A stretch of DNA of 64,000 nt from an uncultured Roseivirga sp. (GTDB lineage: Bacteria; Bacteroidota; Bacteroidia; Cytophagales; Cyclobacteriaceae). Each line of letters opens with the position of its first letter. Within the stretch, counting starts at the first letter, position 1. The position numbers and the translations under genes are program-made. Below are positions 1 through 6,773 of this stretch, piece after piece. The stretch covers positions 186,001 to 250,000 of the forward strand of contig CANLOY010000003.1 in NCBI GenBank assembly GCA_947493005.1, given 5' to 3'. Below the pieces are notes generated by a model. It made no database searches. It had not been told where the DNA came from and was given only the letters and a program-made list of their open reading frames with translations.

Positions 1-15
1 GGGCTTTTAAAGTAG

Positions 16-435
16 CTAAATCGCTAACCAGAAGATGATATCGACTCTGCGATTTTTCCTCCTTCCCTCCCATGTACTGTTATCGTAAATGGGATTAAAA
101 AGTCCAAAATCCTTAATTTCAATCACTTCTTTTTTGACCTTCTTGTTTAAAAGTAATTCGTCTATAACAGACTCACTTCGCATTTCGCTTAACCATTCAT
201 TGTATTCTTTGCCTCCAATATTGTCAGTATGGCTATGTACGGTTATTACAAAGTTGTGAATATTGGGAATGGAATCCAGAAAGTGCTGTAATTGCTCTGA
301 TTGTCTTTTGCTTACATAGAAACTTCCTCCTCCAAAATAGATGCTCTGAACATGAGACGGTTCTCCAAAATCCTGGGTCTTCCCAACCTGAGGGAAAAGA
401 AGTGTCAGACTAATGAGAAGGACAAATATGCGCAT
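16..435 (-). CDS. OmpA-family peptidoglycan-binding protein, small
   Basis: A 139-residue secreted protein made of little more than one OmpA C-terminal domain, which in this family binds diaminopimelate of peptidoglycan in the periplasm. Residues 1-20 look like a signal peptide (hydrophobic stretch ending near GKT-Q). The core shows the family pattern: SHTDN around 68-72, then LSxxR near 82-86, and a terminal GRRKNRRVDI at 124-133. D71 and R86 match the usual ligand-binding pair. No lipobox or beta-barrel domain is present, so it is a short stand-alone version. It starts at an ATG and is followed upstream by a 525-base non-coding stretch, so it is probably monocistronic. Confidence 0.8.
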   Translation of the reverse strand: MRIFVLLISLTLLFPQVGKTQDFGEPSHVQSIYFGGGSFYVSKRQSEQLQHFLDSIPNIHNFVITVHSHTDNIGGKEYNEWLSEMRSESVIDELLLNKKVKKEVIEIKDFGLFNPIYDNSTWEGRRKNRRVDIIFWLAI

Positions 436-580
436 CAGACTTAATTTACATCATATCAACGAATTAGGTGAACAATCGGTTATGGAAAAGTCTCTGTGCA
501 TCACGATTTTGTGATAAACGGGCAATTTGGATGACTTCTCATTAATGGATAACCTCAAAAGGAATTACTTCAATTTAAAC

Positions 581-830
581 AGGAGAGATCACTACGAAGG
601 AGTATGACGAAGTAATCCTCTTATTGTGAAAAGTGGAGATTGCTTCACTGCGTTCGCAAAGACGTGCTGATTTCCTCTTTCCTCAACTACCTCTCAACTC
701 GTACTTACAACAAAGAAACCTGAGACGTCTCTGCGAGGAAACATGACGCCCCGAAGTTTCGGGGCAGTCCCCTCCTATCAAAGATTTGTAGCAAAGGCAG
801 GAGATTGCTTCAAGATGTTTGCAGTGACGT
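581..830. repeat. Degenerate intergenic repeat cluster with hairpin
   Basis: The 525-base gap 436-960 holds no convincing gene. It contains diverged copies of one motif: GAGATTGCTTC...GCAAAGACGT at 636-665, GAGATTGCTTC...GCAGTGACGT at 801-830, and a weaker version at about 581-610. Between them lies a perfect hairpin at 748-765 (arms GCCCCGAA and TTCGGGGC, 2-base loop). This resembles the REP-like intergenic elements common in Bacteroidota chromosomes. No T-tract follows the hairpin, so a terminator role is not supported. Confidence 0.55.
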
Positions 831-960
831 ACTAATATGGTTCATCGTTAACTAACTCAAAATAGTTTGAATGTAGAAACCGCGTGCTACTTCTCTTTAT
901 TTGTAAAGATGTATCTTTCCAATTACACAGTTTATAAGAGTTTTAAGTCCAAAGAATATT

Positions 961-1671
961 ATGGATAAAAGGGTTTTTGATACTCCATCAGATACAGCAA
1001 GAGGCTTTGCCGAGTATTTACTGAAACAACATAAGCAAAAGGAAAAACTGAACATTGCCCTCTCGGGTGGTTCTACCCCGAAACTACTTTTCAACTTGCT
1101 TGCAACGGAATATCAAGACCAATTCGATTGGTCAAAGCTGCATTTTTACTGGGGAGATGAACGCTGTGTTCCTCCTACAAGTACGGAAAGCAATTATAAA
1201 ATGACCAATGACTTACTACTCTCCAAAGTGGAGATACCTGAAAGTAACATACACAGAGTCTTAGGAGAAAACGATCCTGAACAAGAAGCTGATCGCTATG
1301 CGAAAGAAATTGCAGAGCAATTGCCCTCACTGAAGGGAATTCCCCGGTTTGACATTATTATTCTTGGAATGGGTGAAGATGGACATACAGCTTCTATTTT
1401 CCCACACGAAATAGAACTTATAAAGGATAGCAGAGTTTGTGCTGTGGGTACAAACCCTGATTCAGGTCAAAAGCGTGTTACCTTAACCGGTTCTACAATC
1501 AATAATGCCGCCTCCGTTTGCTTTCTGGTAACTGGAAAAGGAAAGGCTGAAAAGGTTGATGAGATATTCAATACAAAAGGATTGTATCTGGATTACCCGG
1601 CAAGCCACATCTCTCCTACTCATGGTGACCTAATTTGGTTTATGGACGTTGATTCATTAACAAATGTTTAA
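961..1671 (+). CDS. pgl: 6-phosphogluconolactonase
   Basis: Hydrolyses 6-phosphogluconolactone to 6-phosphogluconate, the second step of the oxidative pentose phosphate pathway, in the cytoplasm. The 236 residues are the usual length of the DevB/SOL type. Family signatures are clear: ALSGGSTPK at 33-41, YWGDERCVP near 63-71, and GMGEDGHTASIFP at 136-148, which carries the catalytic His. SNYKM (77-81) is also typical. The usual partners zwf and gnd are not next to it on the downstream side, which is an arsenic operon; upstream is the repeat-bearing gap. The ATG at 961 gives the normal N-terminus, so it is probably transcribed alone. Confidence 0.93.
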   Translation: MDKRVFDTPSDTARGFAEYLLKQHKQKEKLNIALSGGSTPKLLFNLLATEYQDQFDWSKLHFYWGDERCVPPTSTESNYKMTNDLLLSKVEIPESNIHRVLGENDPEQEADRYAKEIAEQLPSLKGIPRFDIIILGMGEDGHTASIFPHEIELIKDSRVCAVGTNPDSGQKRVTLTGSTINNAASVCFLVTGKGKAEKVDEIFNTKGLYLDYPASHISPTHGDLIWFMDVDSLTNV

Positions 1672-1716
1672 TAATATATTCATATATAAATATGAACATT
1701 AAATGTTATTAACATA

Positions 1717-1746
1717 TTTAAACATGTTAATTGTTTCATGTTTAAA
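1717..1746. promoter_or_regulatory. Inverted repeat upstream of arsR
   Basis: A perfect 10-base inverted repeat, TTTAAACATG and CATGTTTAAA, separated by 10 bases, sits 55-84 bases before the chosen arsR start. A second short dyad, AACAT-TAA-ATGTT, is at 1695-1707. The position suits an operator or a promoter-overlapping site; which regulator binds it is unknown. Confidence 0.4.
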
Positions 1747-1775
1747 AATCACACATAAGACTTCATGATGAATAT

Positions 1776-1801
1776 TATTCATCGTAATATTGCGATGAAT
1801 A
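1776..1801. promoter_or_regulatory. Probable ArsR operator
   Basis: Arms ATTCATCG and CGATGAAT flank a palindromic AATATT core, making a 24-base dyad with one mismatched pair, plus an outer T/A pair. The architecture (a near-perfect dyad of about 24 bases overlapping the regulator's own start) fits ArsR/SmtB autoregulation. Its position argues that the gene starts at ATG 1801 and not at the in-frame ATG 1765. Binding by this ArsR is an inference. Confidence 0.6.
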
Positions 1802-2139
1802 TGGGATTGACTAAAACCAACCTCTTCAACACGGAGCAAAATGACCTGGCCATTTTGAGCAAGGCTCTGGCTCATCCTGCTCGAATTGCCATACTTCAGC
1901 ACCTTTCTAAGGCCAATAGTTGTATTAACAGTGATTTAGTACAGGAACTTGGATTGGCACAGGCCACAGTAAGTCAACACTTAAAGGCACTCAAGGATAT
2001 AGGACTAATTCAAGGTACCATTGAGGGCGTAAGTATGTGCTACTGTATTAATCAGGTGAAATGGCAAGAGGTAGGTGAAAAATTCAATACCCTGTTCAAT
2101 CAGTTTCAACTTATATCAGAACAAACAAACTGCTGTTAG
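1801..2139 (+). CDS. arsR: ArsR-family metalloregulator
   Basis: A 112-residue winged-helix repressor expected to leave DNA when it binds As(III) or a related metal. The N-terminus from ATG 1801 (MGLTKTNLF) matches how Bacteroidota ArsR proteins begin; an in-frame ATG at 1765 would put 12 unusual residues in front and place the operator dyad inside the gene. ALAHPARIAIL (22-32) and the recognition-helix region LAQATVSQHLKAL (52-64) are diagnostic. Cysteines are C41, C80, C82 (MCYC) and a terminal vicinal pair C111-C112. The canonical alpha3-helix ELCVC motif is absent, so the inducer site probably uses the C-terminal cysteines, as in other variant ArsR proteins. It heads an operon: the next ORF starts 1 base after its stop. 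Confidence 0.88.
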   Translation: MGLTKTNLFNTEQNDLAILSKALAHPARIAILQHLSKANSCINSDLVQELGLAQATVSQHLKALKDIGLIQGTIEGVSMCYCINQVKWQEVGEKFNTLFNQFQLISEQTNCC

Positions 2140-2140
2140 C

Positions 2141-2614
2141 ATGACCTTATCAGAAGTAAAAAATCAATTAGCATCTCTTTCTCAATTACAGTTTCAATTG
2201 CCAAATGGCGACATGGTTCCCTCCCACTTTCATGTAACTGAAGTGGGTGTAGTTCAAAAGAACTTTATCGACTGTGGTGGCACTTTGAGAGATGAGAAAG
2301 TAATCAACTTTCAACTTTGGTCTTCTACTGATGTTGATCATAGACTGGCTCCTCAAAAGCTTAAAGAAATTATTGGACTTTCGGAAAAGCTTCTCGATTT
2401 AGGTGATTATGAGGTAGAAGTAGAATATCAAGGAACAGAGACCATCTCTAAATTCGGGCTTTCTTTCAATGGACAATCTTTTGTACTGGTCAATAAGCAA
2501 ACTGATTGCCTGGCACCAGACAAATGTGGTATTCCGCAGGAAAAGCCTAGAGTAAAACTCAAAGACTTACAAATGATTCAAACGCAGTGTGATCCTAATT
2601 CCGGTTGCTGCTAA
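2141..2614 (+). CDS. DUF6428 family protein, arsenic-operon associated
   Basis: A 157-residue cytoplasmic protein of the DUF6428 type, a family repeatedly found next to arsR and arsC genes in Bacteroidota; its biochemical function is not known. The start at ATG 2141, one base after the arsR stop, is preferred over an upstream in-frame ATG inside arsR. Typical features are FQLPNGDMVPSHFHVTEVG near 18-36 with two histidines, and a C-terminal Cys-rich tail: CLAPDKC and a final CDPNSGCC. The His-rich N-terminal motif and terminal Cys pair suggest metal or arsenite contact; this is inference. It lies between arsR and an arsenate-reductase-like phosphatase, 13 bases before the latter. Confidence 0.75.
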   Translation: MTLSEVKNQLASLSQLQFQLPNGDMVPSHFHVTEVGVVQKNFIDCGGTLRDEKVINFQLWSSTDVDHRLAPQKLKEIIGLSEKLLDLGDYEVEVEYQGTETISKFGLSFNGQSFVLVNKQTDCLAPDKCGIPQEKPRVKLKDLQMIQTQCDPNSGCC

Positions 2615-2627
2615 AACAGGTCTGACT

Positions 2628-3233
2628 ATGCTATTCCCAACTATTCAATCTTTTCTGGACAAAGCTGCTGCACAGGTAATTCCGGAAAACAGACTTCCTG
2701 TACTGAATACCTTAGTGGATTATTGTAAGGCTCAGACTGAAGCTGGCAAGGTTATTAATCTCAACTTCATTTGCACCCATAATTCACGCAGAAGCCAGTT
2801 TTCACAGGTTTGGGCACAAACCATTGCCGCACTACATGGTATAGAGGCCAATTGTTATTCCGGAGGTGTTGAAGTAACTGCTTTTAATGAAAGGGCCATT
2901 GCTTCCATTCAAAGGACTGGTTTTAAAGTAAGCAGCGAGGAAACAGAGAACCCTAAATACAGTATCCGTTTTTCTGATGCTGCCCCTTCTATTCTGGTCT
3001 TCTCTAAAGTGTTTGATGATGCCACTAATCCAACGACCAATTTTGCTGCAGTAATGACTTGTTCAGATGCTGATGAAAATTGCCCGTTTATCCCGGGTGC
3101 TGATGCGCGTATCCCTTTGCGCTTTGAAGACCCTAAAGCATTTGATGATACTGAACTGGAAACTCAAATGTATGATGAAAGGTCTCTACAGATTGCCTCT
3201 GAATTGGGGTATGTTTTTGGTAGGCTTGTTTGA
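2628..3233 (+). CDS. LMW tyrosine-phosphatase-like arsenate reductase
   Basis: A 201-residue protein of the low-molecular-weight phosphatase fold, the fold used by thioredoxin-coupled arsenate reductases that turn As(V) into As(III). The P-loop is visible as C49-THNSR-R55-S56 (CX5R-S) inside NFICTHNSRRSQFSQ. Further C-terminal, the CSDADENCPF segment carries two cysteines that could form the redox relay. ATG 2628 follows the DUF6428 stop by 13 bases. Annotators often call this family protein-tyrosine-phosphatase; the arsR/DUF6428 context makes arsenate reduction the more likely role. No arsenite efflux pump (Acr3/ArsB) follows; the next gene is on the other strand. Confidence 0.82.
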   Translation: MLFPTIQSFLDKAAAQVIPENRLPVLNTLVDYCKAQTEAGKVINLNFICTHNSRRSQFSQVWAQTIAALHGIEANCYSGGVEVTAFNERAIASIQRTGFKVSSEETENPKYSIRFSDAAPSILVFSKVFDDATNPTTNFAAVMTCSDADENCPFIPGADARIPLRFEDPKAFDDTELETQMYDERSLQIASELGYVFGRLV

Positions 3234-3310
3234 GTACTCAAGAGAAGACATTGCAGGTGTATTGCCAATTGGTCTCAGTAAGGTGCTGATACGGTGGCAT
3301 ATTACGCTCT

Positions 3311-4564
3311 TTACTTTCCTTTTACAGCTTCAATTATTCTTTCAATTAACCCAAGATTCTTTGATGTAATTCCTTCGCTATCTCCTTTACTGTTTGGAAT
3401 AGGTGATTTATTAATTTCTTCTAGGACATTGTTAAGATATTCAGCTGCTCTTTTTGGGTCGTGTTTTTTGATTTCTTGAGCAAAAGCAACAATGGATTTT
3501 GCAAGTACCAGTTTATAACCGTAATTGTCAGCAAGATTCTTTTGTCTCAAATATTGCTTAGCACAAAATGATGTAGCTCCAATAGATATAGCAACAAATA
3601 CAATTCTAGCAACAATCTCATTAGTGCCATTCGCTGCAATCTCCTTATCCCCAATATTGAACTTAATGATAAGAAGGAATACACCCAAGAGAGCAATACC
3701 TAAAAACACGAGTGACGAAACAAGCCATTGTTTTCGTTTGTACTCAGCATCTTCTTTTTCATATTGTACTGATAAGGCCGCACTAATTCCTTGTGTCGAT
3801 TTTAAGCCAAGTGCTTTTTCAGAATCAGAAATTAGCCTATTAACGTTTTCCCTCTTTTCTTCAAAGTCTGCTATAATTTTACTACTTGAAGTTGTACTTT
3901 CTTTGATATCATATTTATAACTATCTATATTAGCCTTAAAAGCGGTTATATCTTTTTTAGAGTTTTCCACTTCTTGCTTAGCCGAAGCAATTTCTTCAAA
4001 AAGCTTGTCCGATTTTTCAAAAGTTTCGATCGTTTCATCTAGTCTATTGTCAATCAATTCTTTTTGCTCAGTGAAACTATCCATCAAATCTATTGCCCTA
4101 TTATAATTTTCTTGAATTTTATCGACTTTGGCTGTTAGTACATTCAATCCTTTTAGAGTTGAAGAATAAGTTCTTTTAAGGTCTGCTATTTCTGAAAGTG
4201 GCTTTTTGAACCTGTCATAGCTTTTCAAATTATATTCAATGTTTGAAATCATAACCTGCTGGTATAGATTTTGAACATTTACTATTTGCTGATTAACATT
4301 TGTTCTATACTGAAAAATTGACTGGACTTGATTATTGATATTTAGCTGAATTGGAGTAGGGAGTTGTTCAAATATTCCATTGTCAATAGATTGAAGTATT
4401 ACCTTTTGTAAATACTTCAAAGTCTTTATTGATTTATCTAGCCTAATTTGAATATTATTTACAGGATATTCATGCTCTGGGTTAGATTCTAAATAGTCCT
4501 CAATTGAGCTGAAAGTGCTTTCGTCATTTAACCAGCTATTAATATTCTGTTCATAAGTGTTCAT
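3311..4564 (-). CDS. Coiled-coil protein with two membrane segments, unknown function
   Basis: I do not recognise a family. From ATG 4564 the protein has 417 residues (another ATG at 4585 would add 7). A largely helical N-terminal part of about 270 residues, with heptad-like stretches rich in E, K, I and L, is followed by two hydrophobic segments near residues 280-301 and 316-334 and a cytosolic-looking helical tail of about 80 residues. No signal peptide. The architecture resembles membrane-anchored coiled-coil sensors or scaffolds, but no enzymatic motif is seen. It stands alone between the arsenic operon (convergent, 77-base gap) and a two-component pair. Confidence 0.7.
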   Translation of the reverse strand: MNTYEQNINSWLNDESTFSSIEDYLESNPEHEYPVNNIQIRLDKSIKTLKYLQKVILQSIDNGIFEQLPTPIQLNINNQVQSIFQYRTNVNQQIVNVQNLYQQVMISNIEYNLKSYDRFKKPLSEIADLKRTYSSTLKGLNVLTAKVDKIQENYNRAIDLMDSFTEQKELIDNRLDETIETFEKSDKLFEEIASAKQEVENSKKDITAFKANIDSYKYDIKESTTSSSKIIADFEEKRENVNRLISDSEKALGLKSTQGISAALSVQYEKEDAEYKRKQWLVSSLVFLGIALLGVFLLIIKFNIGDKEIAANGTNEIVARIVFVAISIGATSFCAKQYLRQKNLADNYGYKLVLAKSIVAFAQEIKKHDPKRAAEYLNNVLEEINKSPIPNSKGDSEGITSKNLGLIERIIEAVKGK

Positions 4565-4736
4565 CGATTCAACTTTATTAAGCATTATGAGTGCCAGCAA
4601 TTTAGCTAAACAGCCTACTAAATATTCATAATAAGGTTAAAATGTTAGATTGTCATTGAAATAATAATATTCTTTTTTTTTGAATTTCTGAATGCCATAA
4701 TAAAACAACCTCATGCACTGAATGAATCAGATGACA

Positions 4737-5465
4737 CTAGCTTAAAATAGAAGAATCATTGTTTAGTATTTCCAGCACTTTCTCCTTGTAGTTTCTGCCA
4801 ATCGGTAATTCGGTTCCGTCAATCTCAATTACATTATTAGAGAAGGCCTCAATTTTCTTAACGGGAACAATAAAAGAGCGGTGTATTCTTAAAAAGCAAT
4901 CTTCAGGGAGTTTTTGTTCTAAGAAGCTAATTTTCTGCAAGCTGATTACATCTTTATGTGCCATTTTAATGCGTACATAGTCTTTTAGGCTTTCTATATA
5001 GAGGATGTCTTTCAGGTAAACCTTGACCATTTTACGATCCGCCTTCAAAAAAATATAAGGGTGGTCTGATCGTAATTCGTCAACTACCTTTTCCTCCATT
5101 ACATCTGCTGATTTTTGGTGACCATTCATGGCTTTATTAACAGCCATTAGAAAGCGTTGAAAGGAAATCGGTTTTAGGAGATAATCCACCACATTCAGTT
5201 CATAACTTTCTATAGCATACTCTCTGTAAGCCGTAGTAAAAATCACCTTGGGTAAAGGATTAAGTACTTTCAGGAAGTCAATACCATTGAGTTTGGGCAT
5301 CTGTATGTCCAGAAAAATCAGATCAACACGCTCTTTTTTTAGTATATCAAAGGCTTTAACCGCATTATCGCAAGAAGCAAGCACTTCCAGACCGTCTATC
5401 CTATCCACATAAGACTCTAATACCTCTCTGGCCAATGGCTCGTCATCAACGATAATACAGTTCAT
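4737..5465 (-). CDS. LytTR-family response regulator
   Basis: A 242-residue DNA-binding response regulator of the LytR/AlgR type. The receiver domain (1-120) has acidic D7/D8 and the phosphoacceptor D53 in FLDIQMP, the switch residue region TTAYREYA, and K in LLKPISF. The LytTR domain occupies about 135-237, with the family landmarks IFLKADRK, ILYIESLKDYV, FLRIHRSFIVP and IGRNYKEKV. It starts 3 bases after the stop of the LytS-type kinase gene, so the two are one operon. It probably controls the divergent DUF5916 gene or its own operon, but no clear paired LytTR site was found. Confidence 0.92.
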   Translation of the reverse strand: MNCIIVDDEPLAREVLESYVDRIDGLEVLASCDNAVKAFDILKKERVDLIFLDIQMPKLNGIDFLKVLNPLPKVIFTTAYREYAIESYELNVVDYLLKPISFQRFLMAVNKAMNGHQKSADVMEEKVVDELRSDHPYIFLKADRKMVKVYLKDILYIESLKDYVRIKMAHKDVISLQKISFLEQKLPEDCFLRIHRSFIVPVKKIEAFSNNVIEIDGTELPIGRNYKEKVLEILNNDSSILS

Positions 5466-5468
5466 ATG

Positions 5469-6536
5469 CTAATCTGTTAATTTGAGTTTCAGTACCACTA
5501 AAAATGACTCTGCCGACTCATGAATGTCTAGTTGATATTGTTCAGGGTACAAAATTTCCAACCTTCTTTTCACATTCTTCAGGCCTATACCCTTTTTATA
5601 ATCGAATATATCCTCTTCAGACTCCTGAGTACTTTTACTGTTTTCAACCTTTAAGGTTAGGTTTCCATCTTTGTTACTCAAATCAATAGAAACCCATGAG
5701 TCATCCAGTTCTTCACTCACCCCATGTTTAAAGGCATTCTCTACAAAGGGAAGAATCATCAAAGGGGCTATTTTCACTCCTGAAATTTCATTGTAAAGGT
5801 TCAGACTCACGTTTAGACGTTCCCCATATCTGATTTTTTCAAGGTCTATATAGTCTTCAACCAATCTTACTTCTTTTTCAAGCGAAACGGTATCAGCACT
5901 ACATTCATAAAGCATATAGTTCAATAACTCCGATAGTTTTAAAACTACTTCGGGGGCTTCCTTGCTACTTTTAAGCGTCAAAGCGTATAGGTTGTTCAGT
6001 GTATTGAATAAGAAATGCGGGTGTACTTGTGCTTTCAGGAAATTAAGCTCGGCCTGAAGCTTCTCTTCGGCTAATAGCTGATTAGTCTTTTGTTCTCTAT
6101 ACCAGTATTTAAACCATTTCCCAACTATGGCCAGTGCGATAACCGGGTAAACCTTGCTGGTTGTTTTAAATATCTTTCCAACATTCCAAAGTACAGGTTT
6201 ATAATCATCATCAGGCCAAAGCAATCCCTTTTGAATCAAAACATAATCGAACCAGGCAAAAGCACTGAATACCAATATGACTAAGAGCAGCCACATAAAA
6301 AACTGACCGTATTTACCCTTAAAAAGAAGTTTTGGCATCAATACATAGAGTACCAGATAAACAGCAGGTATCTGAACAATGGCATCTAGCCAAACATGTT
6401 GAAACTGAAGCCAATAATCTTCTTCGAAGCTTCCATATACCAAAGCGAAAAAAGAGGTATATATCAGCCAAAAAAGAATATGCCAGAGTACTCTCGGGCT
6501 TTCAAACATCAGTTTTTCAAAATTCACTTTGGGCAT
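5469..6536 (-). CDS. LytS-like sensor histidine kinase
   Basis: A 355-residue inner-membrane kinase of the His_kinase/YehU class that phosphorylates the LytTR regulator encoded right after it. Four hydrophobic segments fill about residues 17-160. The phosphoacceptor region is AQVHPHFLFNTLNNLYAL near 190-206, then a C-terminal HATPase domain with N-box PFVENAFKHG and G-box GIGLKNVKRRL. There is no extracellular sensor domain, so the signal is probably sensed in the membrane. ATG 6536 follows a 237-base divergent promoter region shared with the DUF5916 gene. Confidence 0.92.
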   Translation of the reverse strand: MPKVNFEKLMFESPRVLWHILFWLIYTSFFALVYGSFEEDYWLQFQHVWLDAIVQIPAVYLVLYVLMPKLLFKGKYGQFFMWLLLVILVFSAFAWFDYVLIQKGLLWPDDDYKPVLWNVGKIFKTTSKVYPVIALAIVGKWFKYWYREQKTNQLLAEEKLQAELNFLKAQVHPHFLFNTLNNLYALTLKSSKEAPEVVLKLSELLNYMLYECSADTVSLEKEVRLVEDYIDLEKIRYGERLNVSLNLYNEISGVKIAPLMILPFVENAFKHGVSEELDDSWVSIDLSNKDGNLTLKVENSKSTQESEEDIFDYKKGIGLKNVKRRLEILYPEQYQLDIHESAESFLVVLKLKLTD

Positions 6537-6733
6537 TACAATCTTCGTTTCGAACCCTAAACTTATCTAATAAGTTGCAGACTTTTAGTTTATTGGACGC
6601 AGGTAGTGCTAAACCAGACAAAACTCTCCCGTTCATCGATTAAATACCAAAACTGACGTTTTTTACTGTTTGTCTATTTACCCTATACGTTAGTCTAAAA
6701 GGTGCTTTTTGAGGTAACCTAAATATTTAGTCG

Positions 6734-6744
6734 GGGTTAAACCC
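6734..6744. promoter_or_regulatory. Short dyad in LytS/DUF5916 divergent region
   Basis: GGGTT-A-AACCC, an 11-base palindrome, lies 30 bases before the DUF5916 start. The region also holds TACGTTAGT at 6686-6694, which fits the published LytTR half-site pattern, and a weaker CCCGTTCAT at 6628-6636. The 58-base spacing is not that of a normal LytTR pair. Confidence 0.3.
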
Positions 6745-6773
6745 GTCAAATCATACGGTCAACTTCACAAACT

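Noticed and set aside
897-1094. Minus-strand ORF of 65 codons overlapping pgl
   Set aside because: Its whole length is antisense to the conserved N-terminus of 6-phosphogluconolactonase; no domain, no promoter and no independent support.
1765-1800. Upstream in-frame ATG of arsR at 1765
   Set aside because: It would place the probable operator palindrome inside the gene and add residues atypical of the family; 1801 gives the normal N-terminus.
2075-2140. Upstream start of the DUF6428 gene inside arsR
   Set aside because: The 22 extra residues are an out-of-frame reading of arsR; ATG 2141 directly after the arsR stop is the natural start.
6628-6694. LytTR binding-site pair in the LytS/DUF5916 region
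   Set aside because: Only one good half-site (TACGTTAGT) and one weak one 58 bases away; genuine LytTR sites are direct repeats about 12 bases apart.
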